In this document: in pieces, positions 1 through 8,209 of the stretch
How positions within the stretch are numbered: position 1 is the stretch's first letter
How the letters are laid out: each line of letters starts with the position of its first letter
Source: JAJPJX01 sp964568355
GTDB taxonomy: Bacteria; Acidobacteriota; Terriglobia; Bryobacterales; Bryobacteraceae
DNA length: 25,226 nucleotides
Direction: 5' to 3'
Assembly (NCBI GenBank): GCA_964568355.1
Contig: CAZMRK010000062.1
Location: forward strand, 1-25,226
Position numbers and translations under genes: made by a program
The notes under the pieces: generated by a model
What the model was told of the DNA's origin: nothing
Seen by the model: only the letters and a program-made list of their open reading frames with translations
Databases searched by the model: none

Positions 1-1
1 C

Positions 2-349
2 CTGCTCCCCTTGCTCCGCGGCGGCAAGAAACTGGGGCGGGAAGCGCTGTACTGGCACTACCCGCACTACAGCAACCAGGGCGGCCCTCCGGGCGGCGCC
101 ATACGCGAGGGCGACTGGAAGCTGATCGAGTTCTACGAAGACGGCCACCTGGAATTGTACAATCTGGCGCGGGATCTGGGCGAGCGCACCAATCTCGCCG
201 CCAGGGAACCGCGGAAGGCGGCGGAACTGCACGCCCGGCTGAAACGCTGGCGCGAATCGGTACATGCCTCCATGCCGGCGCCCAATCCAAACTACGACCC
301 GGCGAAGGCAGATCAGGGCCTGTACGGGACCGACCCCTCCCACCAGTAA
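2..349 (+). CDS. Sulfatase, C-terminal part (5' end outside window)
   Basis: This is the open C-terminal end of a longer protein. The frame is open to the left edge and stops at TAA 347-349. The visible ~115 residues contain AIREGDWKLIEFYEDG, then HLELYNLARDLGERTNLA. This is the usual tail of formylglycine-dependent sulfatases of the arylsulfatase A type: Ile-Arg-x-Gly-Asp-Trp-Lys-Leu followed by Glu-Leu-Tyr-Asn-Leu-x-x-Asp-x-x-Glu-x-x-Asn-Leu. The catalytic CxPxR motif and metal ligands lie upstream and cannot be seen, so the substrate cannot be named. A terminator-like hairpin follows, so the gene is probably not part of the secretion operon downstream. The family call is fairly sure; the substrate is unknown. 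Confidence 0.8.
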   Translation: MLPLLRGGKKLGREALYWHYPHYSNQGGPPGGAIREGDWKLIEFYEDGHLELYNLARDLGERTNLAAREPRKAAELHARLKRWRESVHASMPAPNPNYDPAKADQGLYGTDPSHQ

Positions 350-373
350 TCCTTCTCATCAAGAGACGATAAA

Positions 374-425
374 CTGGGAAGGAAGGCGGGCCAAAACGGC
401 TCGCCTTTGCGCTCCCAGACTTTTT
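374..425 (+). terminator. Rho-independent terminator-like hairpin after the sulfatase gene
   Basis: CTGGGA (374-379) pairs with TCCCAG (413-418), AAGGCG (383-388) with CGCCTT (402-407), and GGCC (389-392) with GGCT (398-401) including one G-T wobble, around an AAAAC loop. A TTTTT run follows at 421-425. Position and shape fit a terminator for the sulfatase transcript, isolating it from the sigma-factor operon that starts at 464. Confidence 0.55.
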
Positions 426-463
426 CCGTCCGGCGTGCGTCTTTTCACCAGGAGCCAGAGATT

Positions 464-1027
464 TTGATCTTTCGGGCGCTCGAAGATGGCGACCTGATTC
501 GCAAGGCGCGTGGGGGAGACATCGAGGCCTATAACCTCCTGATCTCCCGGTGGGAGAAGCGCGTCTTCAATTACCTGTTGCGCATCGTCGGGAACCGCGA
601 AGACGCTCTGGACCTGAGCCAGGATGTTTTCCTGAAGGCATATCAGAACCTCCGCAAGTTGGAGGATCCGGGAAGGTTTGCGCCATGGCTATACCGCATT
701 GCGCACAACGAGGCCTACTCCATGTTCCGCCGCCGGAAGCCGGAGGCGGACAGCGAGGAGGTTCCCCCGGAGCCGAGCGAAGAGGGGATTCCCGTGGGAG
801 GGCGTTCGGTTTTCCCGCTGGAGTTAACTCTTACGGTTGCGACTGCGCTCGGGCGTCTGAGTCCGGAACAGCGGGAGGCGGTGATCTTGAAAATCTATCA
901 GGGTTTCAAGTTTGAAGAGATGGCCGAGATCCTCTCCTGCCCGGTTTCGACGGTGAAATCGCGATTATATGCCGCCCTGGATCTGCTCAAGGCAGAACTG
1001 GCTCCCGTGAAAGCACGAGGTGTGTGA
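464..1027 (+). CDS. ECF-type RNA polymerase sigma factor
   Basis: This is a sigma-70 family extracytoplasmic-function sigma factor of about 187 residues. Region 2 is visible as the stretch from AYNLLISRWEKRVFNYLL through DALDLSQDVFLKAYQNL to FAPWLYRIAHNEAYSMF (core binding and -10 recognition). Region 4 follows: LSPEQREAVILKIYQGFKF, EEMAEILSCPVSTVKSRLY (helix-turn-helix for the -35). I chose TTG 464 as start because AGGAG (450-454) lies 9 nt upstream. The longer frame from TTG 407 would begin inside the preceding terminator hairpin. The stop TGA (1025-1027) overlaps the ATG of the anti-sigma gene by one base, so the two are translationally coupled. It heads the type II secretion operon and probably directs transcription of it or of its substrates; this is inferred from position only. 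No target promoter was identified. Confidence 0.88.
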   Translation: MIFRALEDGDLIRKARGGDIEAYNLLISRWEKRVFNYLLRIVGNREDALDLSQDVFLKAYQNLRKLEDPGRFAPWLYRIAHNEAYSMFRRRKPEADSEEVPPEPSEEGIPVGGRSVFPLELTLTVATALGRLSPEQREAVILKIYQGFKFEEMAEILSCPVSTVKSRLYAALDLLKAELAPVKARGV

Positions 1028-1641
1028 TGAGTTGCTCGCCATTCGATTTACGGGACTACTTCTTGAGGGAACTGACCGACGCAGAACGCCGGCAGATGGA
1101 AGTCCATCTCAAGGGTTGTCCCGAGTGCCGGGAAGAGCTGGAGCGGTTGCGCATCACCGAAGCCGCCCTGCTCACGCTGGGGGAAGAAGAGATCCCGCAA
1201 CGCATTGGTTTTGTATCGGACAAAGTTTTCGAACCCTCGACGTTGCGCCGCTGGTGGCAGGCGTTTTGGGGTTCGGCGGCCCGGCTGGGCTTTGCTTCCG
1301 CAGCCATGCTTTCAGTGGCCCTGCTGGTGGCGACGCTCGGCCGGCCGGCTCCCGCGCCCCCTATCGCTCAGGGGACCGCGGCGCAGGTGGACACGGCGAA
1401 ACTGGAGACGGCCTTCAGCGCGCGCCTGCATGAGGCGGTACGGCAGGCGGTGGCCGAAAGCGAGGCTCGCCAGGCCAAAAAGACCGACGAGTTACTGGCG
1501 GCCATAGAGAAGCGCAACCAGGAGACGAACCGGGCGCGCTCCCTGGAGTTGGTCCGCCTGGAAGAGAACGTGGATTATCTCCAGCGGAAGTTCAATACAG
1601 TGCGCAGCATCGCCAGCGCCCAACTCGGGGACTCCCAATGA
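1027..1641 (+). CDS. Zinc-finger membrane anti-sigma factor
   Basis: This protein of about 204 residues is the expected partner of the sigma factor before it. The N-terminus has the anti-sigma zinc-finger pattern: C3, then H27-x3-C31-x2-C34 (VHLKGCPEC). One membrane-spanning segment lies at about residues 84-105 (ARLGFASAAMLSVALLVATLG). A Gln/Glu/Lys/Arg-rich, probably coiled-coil tail beyond the membrane (about residues 120-195) follows. The expected arrangement is a cytoplasmic N-terminus that holds the sigma factor and a periplasmic sensor part. The start is ATG 1027 (one-base overlap with the sigma stop); GTG 1024 directly before it is possible. The 3' end overlaps the next gene by 4 nt (ATGA). 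The nature of the periplasmic signal cannot be read from sequence. Confidence 0.85.
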   Translation: MSCSPFDLRDYFLRELTDAERRQMEVHLKGCPECREELERLRITEAALLTLGEEEIPQRIGFVSDKVFEPSTLRRWWQAFWGSAARLGFASAAMLSVALLVATLGRPAPAPPIAQGTAAQVDTAKLETAFSARLHEAVRQAVAESEARQAKKTDELLAAIEKRNQETNRARSLELVRLEENVDYLQRKFNTVRSIASAQLGDSQ

Positions 1642-2162
1642 AGTATCTTCCCGTAGCGGCAGCTCTTCTGGCGGCGGCCGCGCTGCTTCATGCCGGAAAG
1701 CCTGTTGTGGAGCACGCGGCCATGATGACGCTCGAAAAATCGTTCGACGCCAGGATTCTGCACGCCAGCGCCGCGGAGCCCCTGGACTTGATGGGCAACA
1801 CGCGGGGCATCTACCTGCCCGGCTACGGAACCGTATTCACTACGCAGATCAACCTGATCGTCAGTCCCACGCTGAGCCCATTCCGCCTGAAGTTCACCAA
1901 GGAGGAGATCAGCCGCATCCATGCCCGCAAGCTCGAACGGCTGCCCATGGTGCGCCGGCAGATGCGGGAGATGCTCCTGGCCTCGGCATCTGCCTTAAAT
2001 ACGGTTCCACCTGGCGAGCAGATTGTAGTGGGCGTCTCGCTGTACTATTTCTCCTGGGAAGACACTACCGGGCTGCCGACCCAGATCATCATGCAGGGCC
2101 AGCGGCAGAAATTGCTCGAACGGACGGTCGCCGAAAGCTCCATCCATACGGAAGAATATTAA
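1638..2162 (+). CDS. Small exported protein of unknown function between anti-sigma factor and gspE
   Basis: This protein of 174 residues has a clear N-terminal signal peptide (MKYLPVAAALLAAAALLHAG), so it is probably periplasmic or surface exposed. I do not recognise a catalytic motif or a named family. Notable conserved-looking segments are TRGIYLPGYGTVFTTQINLI and SPFRLKFTKEEISRIHARKL. A basic helical stretch (residues ~90-115) and a C-terminal strand-rich part (IVVGVSLYYFSWEDTTGLPT) follow. Its start overlaps the anti-sigma stop by 4 nt and its stop directly abuts the GTG of gspE, so it is co-translated with both. From position it could sense or report the envelope state to the anti-sigma factor, or be an accessory secretion component. 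Neither is shown by sequence. Confidence 0.8.
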   Translation: MKYLPVAAALLAAAALLHAGKPVVEHAAMMTLEKSFDARILHASAAEPLDLMGNTRGIYLPGYGTVFTTQINLIVSPTLSPFRLKFTKEEISRIHARKLERLPMVRRQMREMLLASASALNTVPPGEQIVVGVSLYYFSWEDTTGLPTQIIMQGQRQKLLERTVAESSIHTEEY

Positions 2163-3851
2163 GTGGCCACCCCCTCTTCCACCACCACCGGCTCCACCAA
2201 CGGTTCCAGACCCTACCGGCGCCTGGGCGAGATGCTCATGGACCGCCACCTGATCGAGCAGGAAGACCTGGACCGCGCCCTCGAACTGCAAGCCGAGCGC
2301 GGGGATAAGCTGGGCAAGATCCTGGTGGACATGGGCTTCTTGGCCCTGCGGGATGTGCTGTCGGCGCTTTCCGAACAATTGGGCATTCCACTCGCCACCA
2401 TCGACGCGGGGCCTCCCACGGCTCCCGAACTGGAGGGGATCTCGCCGCGTTTCATGCGGCAGTCGCGCTTCTTCCCGCTGGCGCTGGACGATTCCACCCT
2501 GACCATCGCCATGGCCGATCCGCTGGATTTTGAGACCATCGCGGCGGTACGCGGCTTCTGCGGATTCCGGATCAGGACGGTACTGGCGGCGGAGCAGGAC
2601 ATCCTGGACGCGCTGGACAAGCACTACGGGGAGGCCGAGAAGCAGGTCCTGGAGGGCGAGACCGACACCCAGGTTACTGAAGACCTGGAACAGCTTCGCG
2701 ACATGGCCAGCGAGGCTCCGGTCATCCGCCTGGTGAACGCCATGATCGCGCAGGCGGTGGAACGCCGGGCCAGCGACATTCACATCGAGCCGTTCGAGAA
2801 AGAGTTCCGCGTGCGCTTCCGCATTGATGGTGTGCTGTTCAACCAGGAAGCGCCGCCGCGAGAGCTGAAGGCCGCCGTGATCTCGCGCCTGAAGCTGATG
2901 GCCAAGCTCAACATCGCCGAACGGCGCCTGCCGCAGGACGGCCGCATCAAGATCAAGATTCTGGGGCGCGAGGTCGACCTGCGTATCTCCACCCTGCCCA
3001 CGCTCTACGGCGAGAGCGTGGTGATGCGCCTGCTGGACCGCTCCGCCGGGGACTTTTACGACCTGCAACGGCTAGGCTTCGACGAGCGGATGCTGGAGCA
3101 GATGGAACACTTCACTTCCCTGCCCCACGGCATTTTCCTGGTGACCGGCCCGACCGGCAGCGGCAAGTCCACCACGCTCTATTCCGCGCTGAAGCGCATC
3201 AACCTGCCGGATAAGAAGATCATCACTATCGAAGACCCCGTGGAGTACCAGATGGACGGGATCAACCAGATCCACGTCAATCCGCAGATCGGGCTGACCT
3301 TCGCCTCCGGGCTGCGGCACATCGTGCGGCAGGACCCGGATGTGATCATGGTGGGCGAAATCCGCGACCGGGAGACGGCGGATATCGCTATCCGCGCGGC
3401 CCTTACCGGCCACCTGGTGTTCTCCACGCTGCATACCAACGACGCACCTAGCGCGCTCACCCGCCTGGCGGACATGGGAGTGGAAAACTACCTGATCACT
3501 TCCTCCCTGGTGGCGGTGCTGGCGCAGCGGCTGGTACGGGTGATTTGCAGGAATTGCAAGATTTCGGCCGGGCAGGTGATCTCGCCGGAAGGCGACGCTG
3601 TGGAAAGCTTCCGGGGAGAGGGCTGCGCGGAATGCGGCGGCACCGGCTACAACTCGCGCATGGGTATCTTTGAGATGATGGAACTCAACGATGAGATCCG
3701 CCAGCGCATTATGCACAACGAAGACGCCGCGCAGTTGACCATGGCGGCGCGGCGCAACGGTATGCGCAACCTGCGCGAGGATGGCTGGAGCAAGATCCGG
3801 AGGGGATTGACCACGGTGCAGGAAGTGCTGCGCGTCACGCAGGAATTTTGA
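2163..3851 (+). CDS. gspE: Type II secretion ATPase GspE
   Basis: This is the hexameric cytoplasmic ATPase that powers pseudopilus assembly, 562 residues. The order is an N-terminal MshEN-type domain (LGEMLMDRHLIEQEDLDRAL, about residues 20-140), an N2 domain (RASDIHIEPFEKEFRVRFRI), the Walker A loop GPTGSGKS at residues 329-336, the Asp box IITIEDPVEY, Walker B IMVGEIRDRETADIA, and the His box GHLVFSTLHTNDA. A short tetracysteine zinc element follows (C462-x2-C465, C488-x2-C491). All catalytic motifs are intact. GTG 2163 abuts the preceding stop and keeps the conserved N-terminus; the first internal ATG would cut it. PilB is the alternative assignment, but the neighbouring GspG-K genes favour GspE. 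The stop overlaps the gspF ATG by one base. Confidence 0.95.
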   Translation: MATPSSTTTGSTNGSRPYRRLGEMLMDRHLIEQEDLDRALELQAERGDKLGKILVDMGFLALRDVLSALSEQLGIPLATIDAGPPTAPELEGISPRFMRQSRFFPLALDDSTLTIAMADPLDFETIAAVRGFCGFRIRTVLAAEQDILDALDKHYGEAEKQVLEGETDTQVTEDLEQLRDMASEAPVIRLVNAMIAQAVERRASDIHIEPFEKEFRVRFRIDGVLFNQEAPPRELKAAVISRLKLMAKLNIAERRLPQDGRIKIKILGREVDLRISTLPTLYGESVVMRLLDRSAGDFYDLQRLGFDERMLEQMEHFTSLPHGIFLVTGPTGSGKSTTLYSALKRINLPDKKIITIEDPVEYQMDGINQIHVNPQIGLTFASGLRHIVRQDPDVIMVGEIRDRETADIAIRAALTGHLVFSTLHTNDAPSALTRLADMGVENYLITSSLVAVLAQRLVRVICRNCKISAGQVISPEGDAVESFRGEGCAECGGTGYNSRMGIFEMMELNDEIRQRIMHNEDAAQLTMAARRNGMRNLREDGWSKIRRGLTTVQEVLRVTQEF

Positions 3852-5062
3852 TGGCGACGTTCTTCTTTCGCGCCGTCGCGGCAGACGGGAAATTGCGCAC
3901 GGGGAGCCTGACGGGCGAGACCGAGAAAGTGGTCGCCCGCGAACTCCGCAAGCAGGGGCTGATGCCGGTATATGTGGGCGTGGCCCCCAAGAAGTCCTCG
4001 GTCGAGCTGAAACTGCCCAGCTTCTCCTCGAGACGCCGGCGGGACGTTCTGTTTTTCACGCAGGAACTGTCGACCCTGCTGAATGCAGGCGTCCCGCTGG
4101 ATCGCGCACTTTCGATTACAGCCGAGATTACCGAGCGGCCGGGCTTTCGCTTCATCACGCTGGATGTGCTCCGCGTGCTCAAGAGCGGCAAGTCGATGGC
4201 CGACAGCCTGGCCACCCATCCCGAGTACTTTTCCGATCTGTACGTGAACATGGTGCGGGCCGGAGAGGCCAGCGGAGCGTTGGCGCCGGTTTTCGAACGG
4301 CTGAGCGAGTTCGAGCGCTCCCGGGACGATCTGCGCAACTACATCATCTCGTCCATGATCTATCCCGGGCTGCTGACGCTGGTAGGCATCGGCTCGATCT
4401 TCGTGCTGCTGAACTTCGTGGTGCCGCGATTCGCCGCCGTATTTTCGGATTCACACCTGAAGACGCCGCTGCCCATGGAGATCCTGCTCCAGGTGAGCCA
4501 GGTGGTGCGGGAGTATGCCTGGCTGGCCGGCCTGATCCTGGTGGCCGGCGCGGCGGGATCGCGCTATTACATCAGCACGGCCCAGGGCCGTTTGAAATGG
4601 GATAAATCGCGGCTGGGCATCCCCCTGCTGGGCGACGCGCTGCGCAAGGCGGAGACGGCCCGTTTCGCGAGGGCCATGGCCACCCTGGTGGCCAACAGCG
4701 TGCCGCTGGTGCAATCCATCCGGATCGCCGCGGCGATCCTGAACAATCGCTTTATCGCGGGAGGCCTAGAGGTCGTCTCGCAGGGCGTGAAGCGCGGCGA
4801 GGGAATCGCCACACCGCTGCGCCGTGCCGCGGTCTTTCCACCGCTGGCCGCCCATTTGCTGACGGTCGGCGAAGAGACCGGCCGGCTCGACCAGATGTTC
4901 GCCCGCATGGCGGACATCTATGAGGCGGACACGCGGGCTTCCATCAAGCGCTTCACCACGATCTTCGAGCCGCTGGTGATCCTGGTGATGGGTATCCTGG
5001 TAGGTGCGCTGATATTGAGTATTATGCTGGCCATCACCAGCATTAACGAGGTAGCCGTGTGA
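3851..5062 (+). CDS. gspF: Type II secretion inner-membrane platform protein GspF
   Basis: This protein of 403 residues has the duplicated T2SSF architecture. Domain 1 is around FFTQELSTLLNAGVPLDRAL and domain 2 around RFARAMATLVANSVPLVQSI. Membrane segments lie after domain 1 (MIYPGLLTLVGIGSIFVLLN; LAGLILVAGAAGSRYYI) and at the C-terminus (PLVILVMGILVGALILSIML). GspF is the polytopic platform that couples the GspE ATPase to pseudopilin extraction. ATG 3851 overlaps the gspE stop (TGATG). The 3' end overlaps the gspG GTG by 4 nt. Length and motif order are normal for the family. Confidence 0.95.
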   Translation: MATFFFRAVAADGKLRTGSLTGETEKVVARELRKQGLMPVYVGVAPKKSSVELKLPSFSSRRRRDVLFFTQELSTLLNAGVPLDRALSITAEITERPGFRFITLDVLRVLKSGKSMADSLATHPEYFSDLYVNMVRAGEASGALAPVFERLSEFERSRDDLRNYIISSMIYPGLLTLVGIGSIFVLLNFVVPRFAAVFSDSHLKTPLPMEILLQVSQVVREYAWLAGLILVAGAAGSRYYISTAQGRLKWDKSRLGIPLLGDALRKAETARFARAMATLVANSVPLVQSIRIAAAILNNRFIAGGLEVVSQGVKRGEGIATPLRRAAVFPPLAAHLLTVGEETGRLDQMFARMADIYEADTRASIKRFTTIFEPLVILVMGILVGALILSIMLAITSINEVAV

Positions 5063-5505
5063 GAGAAAGAAACCGAGCGAGGAAACCAAGACGCAGGGCG
5101 GGTATCACCCTGATCGAGATGCTGGTGGTGGTGACCATCATCGCGCTATTCGCGGCGCTGGTGGCCCCCCGCATGCTCAAGCAGAGCGATCATGCGCGCG
5201 TGACCCTGGCCCACGCGCAGATCAATTCGTTCATGACCGCCCTGGGGAGCTACAAGCTGGATACCGGGACGTTTCCGTCCAACGAGCAAGGACTGCAGGC
5301 GCTCCGCCTCAAACCGGAGAACGTCGGCCAGTGGAACGGCCCCTACCTGCCGCAGGACATCCCCACAGATCCCTGGAACCATCCCTACAACTATAAGTAT
5401 CCCGGTGATCATGGCGATGAGCCGGATGTGATCTCCTACGGCGCGGACGGCCAGCCGGGGGGCGACGGCCTCAATGCCGATATTGTTAGCTGGAAAGCGC
5501 AGTAG
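5059..5505 (+). CDS. gspG: Major pseudopilin GspG
   Basis: This is the main subunit of the type II secretion pseudopilus, 148 residues. The type III leader is basic, with a predicted prepilin peptidase cut after G15: G|ITLIEMLVVVTIIALF, with the obligatory Glu at +5 (E20). The C-terminal half has the GspG hallmarks: YKLDTGTFPSNEQGLQAL, DPWNHPYNYKYPG, and the calcium-loop-like end SYGADGQPGGDGLNADI. The GTG start at 5059 overlaps the gspF stop as GTGA. The final 32 nt overlap the start of gspH. The prepilin peptidase needed for processing is not in the window. Confidence 0.95.
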   Translation: MRERNRARKPRRRAGITLIEMLVVVTIIALFAALVAPRMLKQSDHARVTLAHAQINSFMTALGSYKLDTGTFPSNEQGLQALRLKPENVGQWNGPYLPQDIPTDPWNHPYNYKYPGDHGDEPDVISYGADGQPGGDGLNADIVSWKAQ

Positions 5506-5986
5506 CACGGGAGCCGGCACCGGGGGCGCGCGCGGCATCACGCTGCTGGAGATGCTGGTGGTGGTGGCGCTGATCGCCCTGCTGGCGGGGCTCACCTTTC
5601 CATCGGTCTCGGCAGGTCTGGACAGCGTGCGCCTGCGGTCGGCCACCAATTCGGTGGTCGCCTTTTTGAACGCCGCGCTGAGCCGCGCCGACCGGAGGCA
5701 GGAGGCAGTCCAGCTTTCGGTCTCGATCGATCACAACGCTCTCTGGGTCGATTCCGTCGAACCGGGATTCGTGCGCCGGCTGGAGATGCCCGAGGGTATC
5801 CGCATTGAAGAGGTGCTTCCCAAACTGGCGATGGAGGAGCGCGGCCCGCGGCGCTTTCTGCTGCTGCCTGGAGGGACGCCGCCGCGCATTGGTGTGCAGA
5901 TCGTCAATAGCCGGGGCAACCGGCGCCTGGTTCGCGTCGATCCGACCACGGGCGTGCCGAATGTGGAGGATCCGGAGCAGAAATGA
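5474..5986 (+). CDS. gspH: Minor pseudopilin GspH
   Basis: This prepilin-like protein of 170 residues has a leader ending at G21, then ITLLEMLVVVALIALLAGLT with Glu at +5 (E26). The globular part has the GspH-like pattern of paired strands (AVQLSVSIDHNALWVDSVEP, then the RRFLLLPGGTPPRIGVQIVN region). ATG 5474 is the only plausible start before the prepilin motif, giving a 32-nt overlap with gspG, longer than the other junctions in the operon. The 3' end overlaps gspI by 4 nt (ATGA). Assignment to H rather than another minor pseudopilin rests on position directly after gspG and on size. Confidence 0.88.
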   Translation: MPILLAGKRSSTGAGTGGARGITLLEMLVVVALIALLAGLTFPSVSAGLDSVRLRSATNSVVAFLNAALSRADRRQEAVQLSVSIDHNALWVDSVEPGFVRRLEMPEGIRIEEVLPKLAMEERGPRRFLLLPGGTPPRIGVQIVNSRGNRRLVRVDPTTGVPNVEDPEQK

Positions 5987-6435
5987 GAAAACACGCCGGT
6001 CGCCGCGAGCGTGGATTCACGCTTCTCGAACTGCTGGTGGCCACCGTCATCATGGGTATTGCCGTGGTGGGCCTGATGGCCGCGATTTCCACCTCGGTGC
6101 GCAACGCCTCCCGGTTGAGCGACTACGACCGTGCGACGCTGCTGGCCCGCTCCAAAATGGACGAGTTGTTGATGGCGCAGCCTCTGCCCTTGAACACCGA
6201 ATTGAGTGGGCCGTTCGATCCGGTGCTGCTGGCCGGCGACGAAGGCGGCTGGCGCGCGCGGGTAACTCCGTTCGAGTTGCCCCCGCGGCCGACGATCGGC
6301 GCTCCGGCGCTCGACCGGGTGGAACTTCAGGTGTGGTGGAAGACCGGCGGCCAGGAGCATACCTTCCGCCTGGATGCCTACCGCACGCGATTTCTCACAC
6401 AAATGGATGTGACCGGGATGCTGCCGCCGCAATGA
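5983..6435 (+). CDS. gspI: Minor pseudopilin GspI
   Basis: This protein of 150 residues has leader MRKHAGRRERG, then the mature start FTLLELLVATVIMGIAVVGL with Glu at +5. The segment SRLSDYDRATLLARSKMDEL is the typical GspI post-helix region (residues that align with 'A..LA..KMdEl'). GspI is the nucleating minor pseudopilin of the H/I/J/K tip complex. The start and stop each overlap the neighbouring gene by 4 nt (ATGA), so it is strongly coupled to gspH and gspJ. Confidence 0.9.
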   Translation: MRKHAGRRERGFTLLELLVATVIMGIAVVGLMAAISTSVRNASRLSDYDRATLLARSKMDELLMAQPLPLNTELSGPFDPVLLAGDEGGWRARVTPFELPPRPTIGAPALDRVELQVWWKTGGQEHTFRLDAYRTRFLTQMDVTGMLPPQ

Positions 6436-7181
6436 GACGCCCTGCCGCTATTTCGCCCGGAGCGACAACCCGGCGCCGCCGGAGCGCGGGGGTGACGCTG
6501 ATCGAGGTGCTGATCGCCGTCACCTTGCTGAGCCTGCTGGTGACCGGGGTGATGCTGGCCATGCGCGTGGGGCTGAGCGCGCTCAGCCGCACCAACAGCC
6601 GGCTCATGACCAACCGGCGGATCGCGGGGGCGGAGCGGATCCTGCAGGAGGAACTGGAGGGTCTGGTGCCGACCATGGCCTTCTGCGCGGGCAACAGTGA
6701 GGGCTCGATCAGCAGGTTGCCGTTCTTCCAGGGTGAACCCGCATCCATGCGGTTTGTTTCGACTTATTCGCTTCAGGGGGGCTGGCGTGGAGCCCCGCAG
6801 ATTCTGGAGTTCCAGGTGGCCTCTGGCGACCAGGGCAAAGGGGTGCGCCTGGTAGTGAACGAGATCCCTTACACCGGCCCGGCGGGCAGCGGCCGCCTCT
6901 GCGCCGGACCGCCGCTGAGCTTTAAGCCGATCGAGGTGACGCCACAGTCGTTCGTGCTGGCCGACAAGCTGGAGTTCTGCCGGTTCTCCTTTCTGGAGGT
7001 CTCCCTGCCGCCGGATCCGCCGCACTGGCGGCCGGACTGGGTAGCGCCGCGCTGGCCGCTGGCCATCCGGGTGGACATGCGCCCGCTCGATGCGGAGTCC
7101 TCGCGTTTGCCGCTGACGACCGTAACCGCGCGCATTCGCGTGAATCGGCTGCAGGAGGCGACATACAGCGATGAGCAGTAA
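6432..7181 (+). CDS. gspJ: Minor pseudopilin GspJ
   Basis: This protein of 249 residues has a basic leader of 20 residues and cleavage site G|VTLIEVLIAVTLLSLLVTGV with Glu at +5 (E25). The helix is followed by ALSRTNSRLMTNRRIAGAER and a strand-rich periplasmic domain, at 249 residues larger than the H and I subunits, as usual for GspJ. ATG 6432 overlaps the gspI stop by 4 nt. The frame is open far upstream, but those codons lie under gspH and gspI and do not code for a recognisable protein. The 3' end overlaps gspK by 11 nt. Confidence 0.9.
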   Translation: MRRPAAISPGATTRRRRSAGVTLIEVLIAVTLLSLLVTGVMLAMRVGLSALSRTNSRLMTNRRIAGAERILQEELEGLVPTMAFCAGNSEGSISRLPFFQGEPASMRFVSTYSLQGGWRGAPQILEFQVASGDQGKGVRLVVNEIPYTGPAGSGRLCAGPPLSFKPIEVTPQSFVLADKLEFCRFSFLEVSLPPDPPHWRPDWVAPRWPLAIRVDMRPLDAESSRLPLTTVTARIRVNRLQEATYSDEQ

Positions 7182-8193
7182 TCGCAGGCTCCTGCGCCCG
7201 AATCACACGCGTAAGCAGGCAGGCAGCGCTCTGCTGGCCGTGCTCTGGCTCAGCGCGGCACTGGGCGCGATCGCCTTCTCTCTGGCCAATACCGTCCGCG
7301 GCGAGACCGAGCGCACCTCTACCTCGGTGGACGGACTGCGGAGCTACTATCTGGCCACGGCGGCGGTGGACCGGACTCTGAATTACATGCAATGGCTGGC
7401 CATGTACGGAGAAGGACGCTACTACCGGCCGGGCATGCCTGTACTGCGCATGTCCTTCCCGGACGGAGAGGCGGCCGTGGAAGTAATTCCCGAGACCTCC
7501 AAACTGAATATCAATACCTGCCGCCCGGAGAACCTGCTGCGGCTGCTCGTAGCCCTGGGGATGGATCCGAGCGCCGCGCAATCCCTGGTGGACGCGATTC
7601 TCGACTGGCGGACGCCCAGGGGGGAGATGGGGCCGTTTGATGCATTTTATCTGGGCCAGGATCCGTCTTTTCGCGCACGTCATGCGTCTTTTGAAGAGAT
7701 TGAGGAGCTTTTGCTGGTTAGAGGCATGACACCCGGCCTGTTTTATGGTAGTTACGATCCGGCACCGGAAAGCCCCGGCGTGCCCGCACGGCTGATACCG
7801 CGGGGCGGGCTGCGGGATTGCGTCTCTGTGTATGGCGCCACGGACCGGTTCGACGTGAATACGGCCCACCCGGCAGTTCTGGCGGCGGCCGGAGTCCCTC
7901 CGGAAGTCATTGCGATGATCGTAGAGCAGCGCCGCGTGAAGCCCTTTACGATGGAAGACCTGGGCAATATGGCCCAGCCAGGCGCGACCTGGCTGGGACG
8001 GCTGCGGGTAGGTGGAACTTCGATGTTTACGCTGCGGGCGACTGCCCGGCTGCGGCAGCAGAACGGCAAGCTTTCCGATCTTCGGCGCTCGGTAGGGGCC
8101 TTGATCAAGCTGAAGCCCAAGAACAGCGACGCACCGTATCACATCCTGCGCTGGTACGATTTTTTGTGGAGTACAACCCCTCCATTGTTTTGA
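7171..8193 (+). CDS. gspK: Minor pseudopilin GspK (pseudopilus tip)
   Basis: This protein of 340 residues has the leader ending KQAG and mature start SALLAVLWLSAALGAIAFSL. As is typical of GspK, the +5 position is not Glu (here Ala23). Downstream are helix-hairpin-helix-like GspK repeats (TSKLNINTCRPENLLRLLVA; RFDVNTAHPAVLAAAGVPPE). GspK caps the pseudopilus with GspI and GspJ. ATG 7171 has AGGAGG 12 nt upstream, inside the end of gspJ. The length matches the family (~300-340). Confidence 0.93.
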   Translation: MSSNRRLLRPNHTRKQAGSALLAVLWLSAALGAIAFSLANTVRGETERTSTSVDGLRSYYLATAAVDRTLNYMQWLAMYGEGRYYRPGMPVLRMSFPDGEAAVEVIPETSKLNINTCRPENLLRLLVALGMDPSAAQSLVDAILDWRTPRGEMGPFDAFYLGQDPSFRARHASFEEIEELLLVRGMTPGLFYGSYDPAPESPGVPARLIPRGGLRDCVSVYGATDRFDVNTAHPAVLAAAGVPPEVIAMIVEQRRVKPFTMEDLGNMAQPGATWLGRLRVGGTSMFTLRATARLRQQNGKLSDLRRSVGALIKLKPKNSDAPYHILRWYDFLWSTTPPLF

Positions 8194-8209
8194 TTTCACA
8201 TCGCGCTCC

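Noticed and set aside
407..463. Longer N-terminus of the sigma factor from TTG 407
   Set aside because: It would start within the terminator hairpin and has no Shine-Dalgarno; TTG 464 has AGGAG at good spacing and suits the family's start.
5805..6431. Upstream extension of gspJ
   Set aside because: The frame is open but lies under gspH and gspI, reads as Arg/Ala-rich noise, and the prepilin leader begins properly at ATG 6432.
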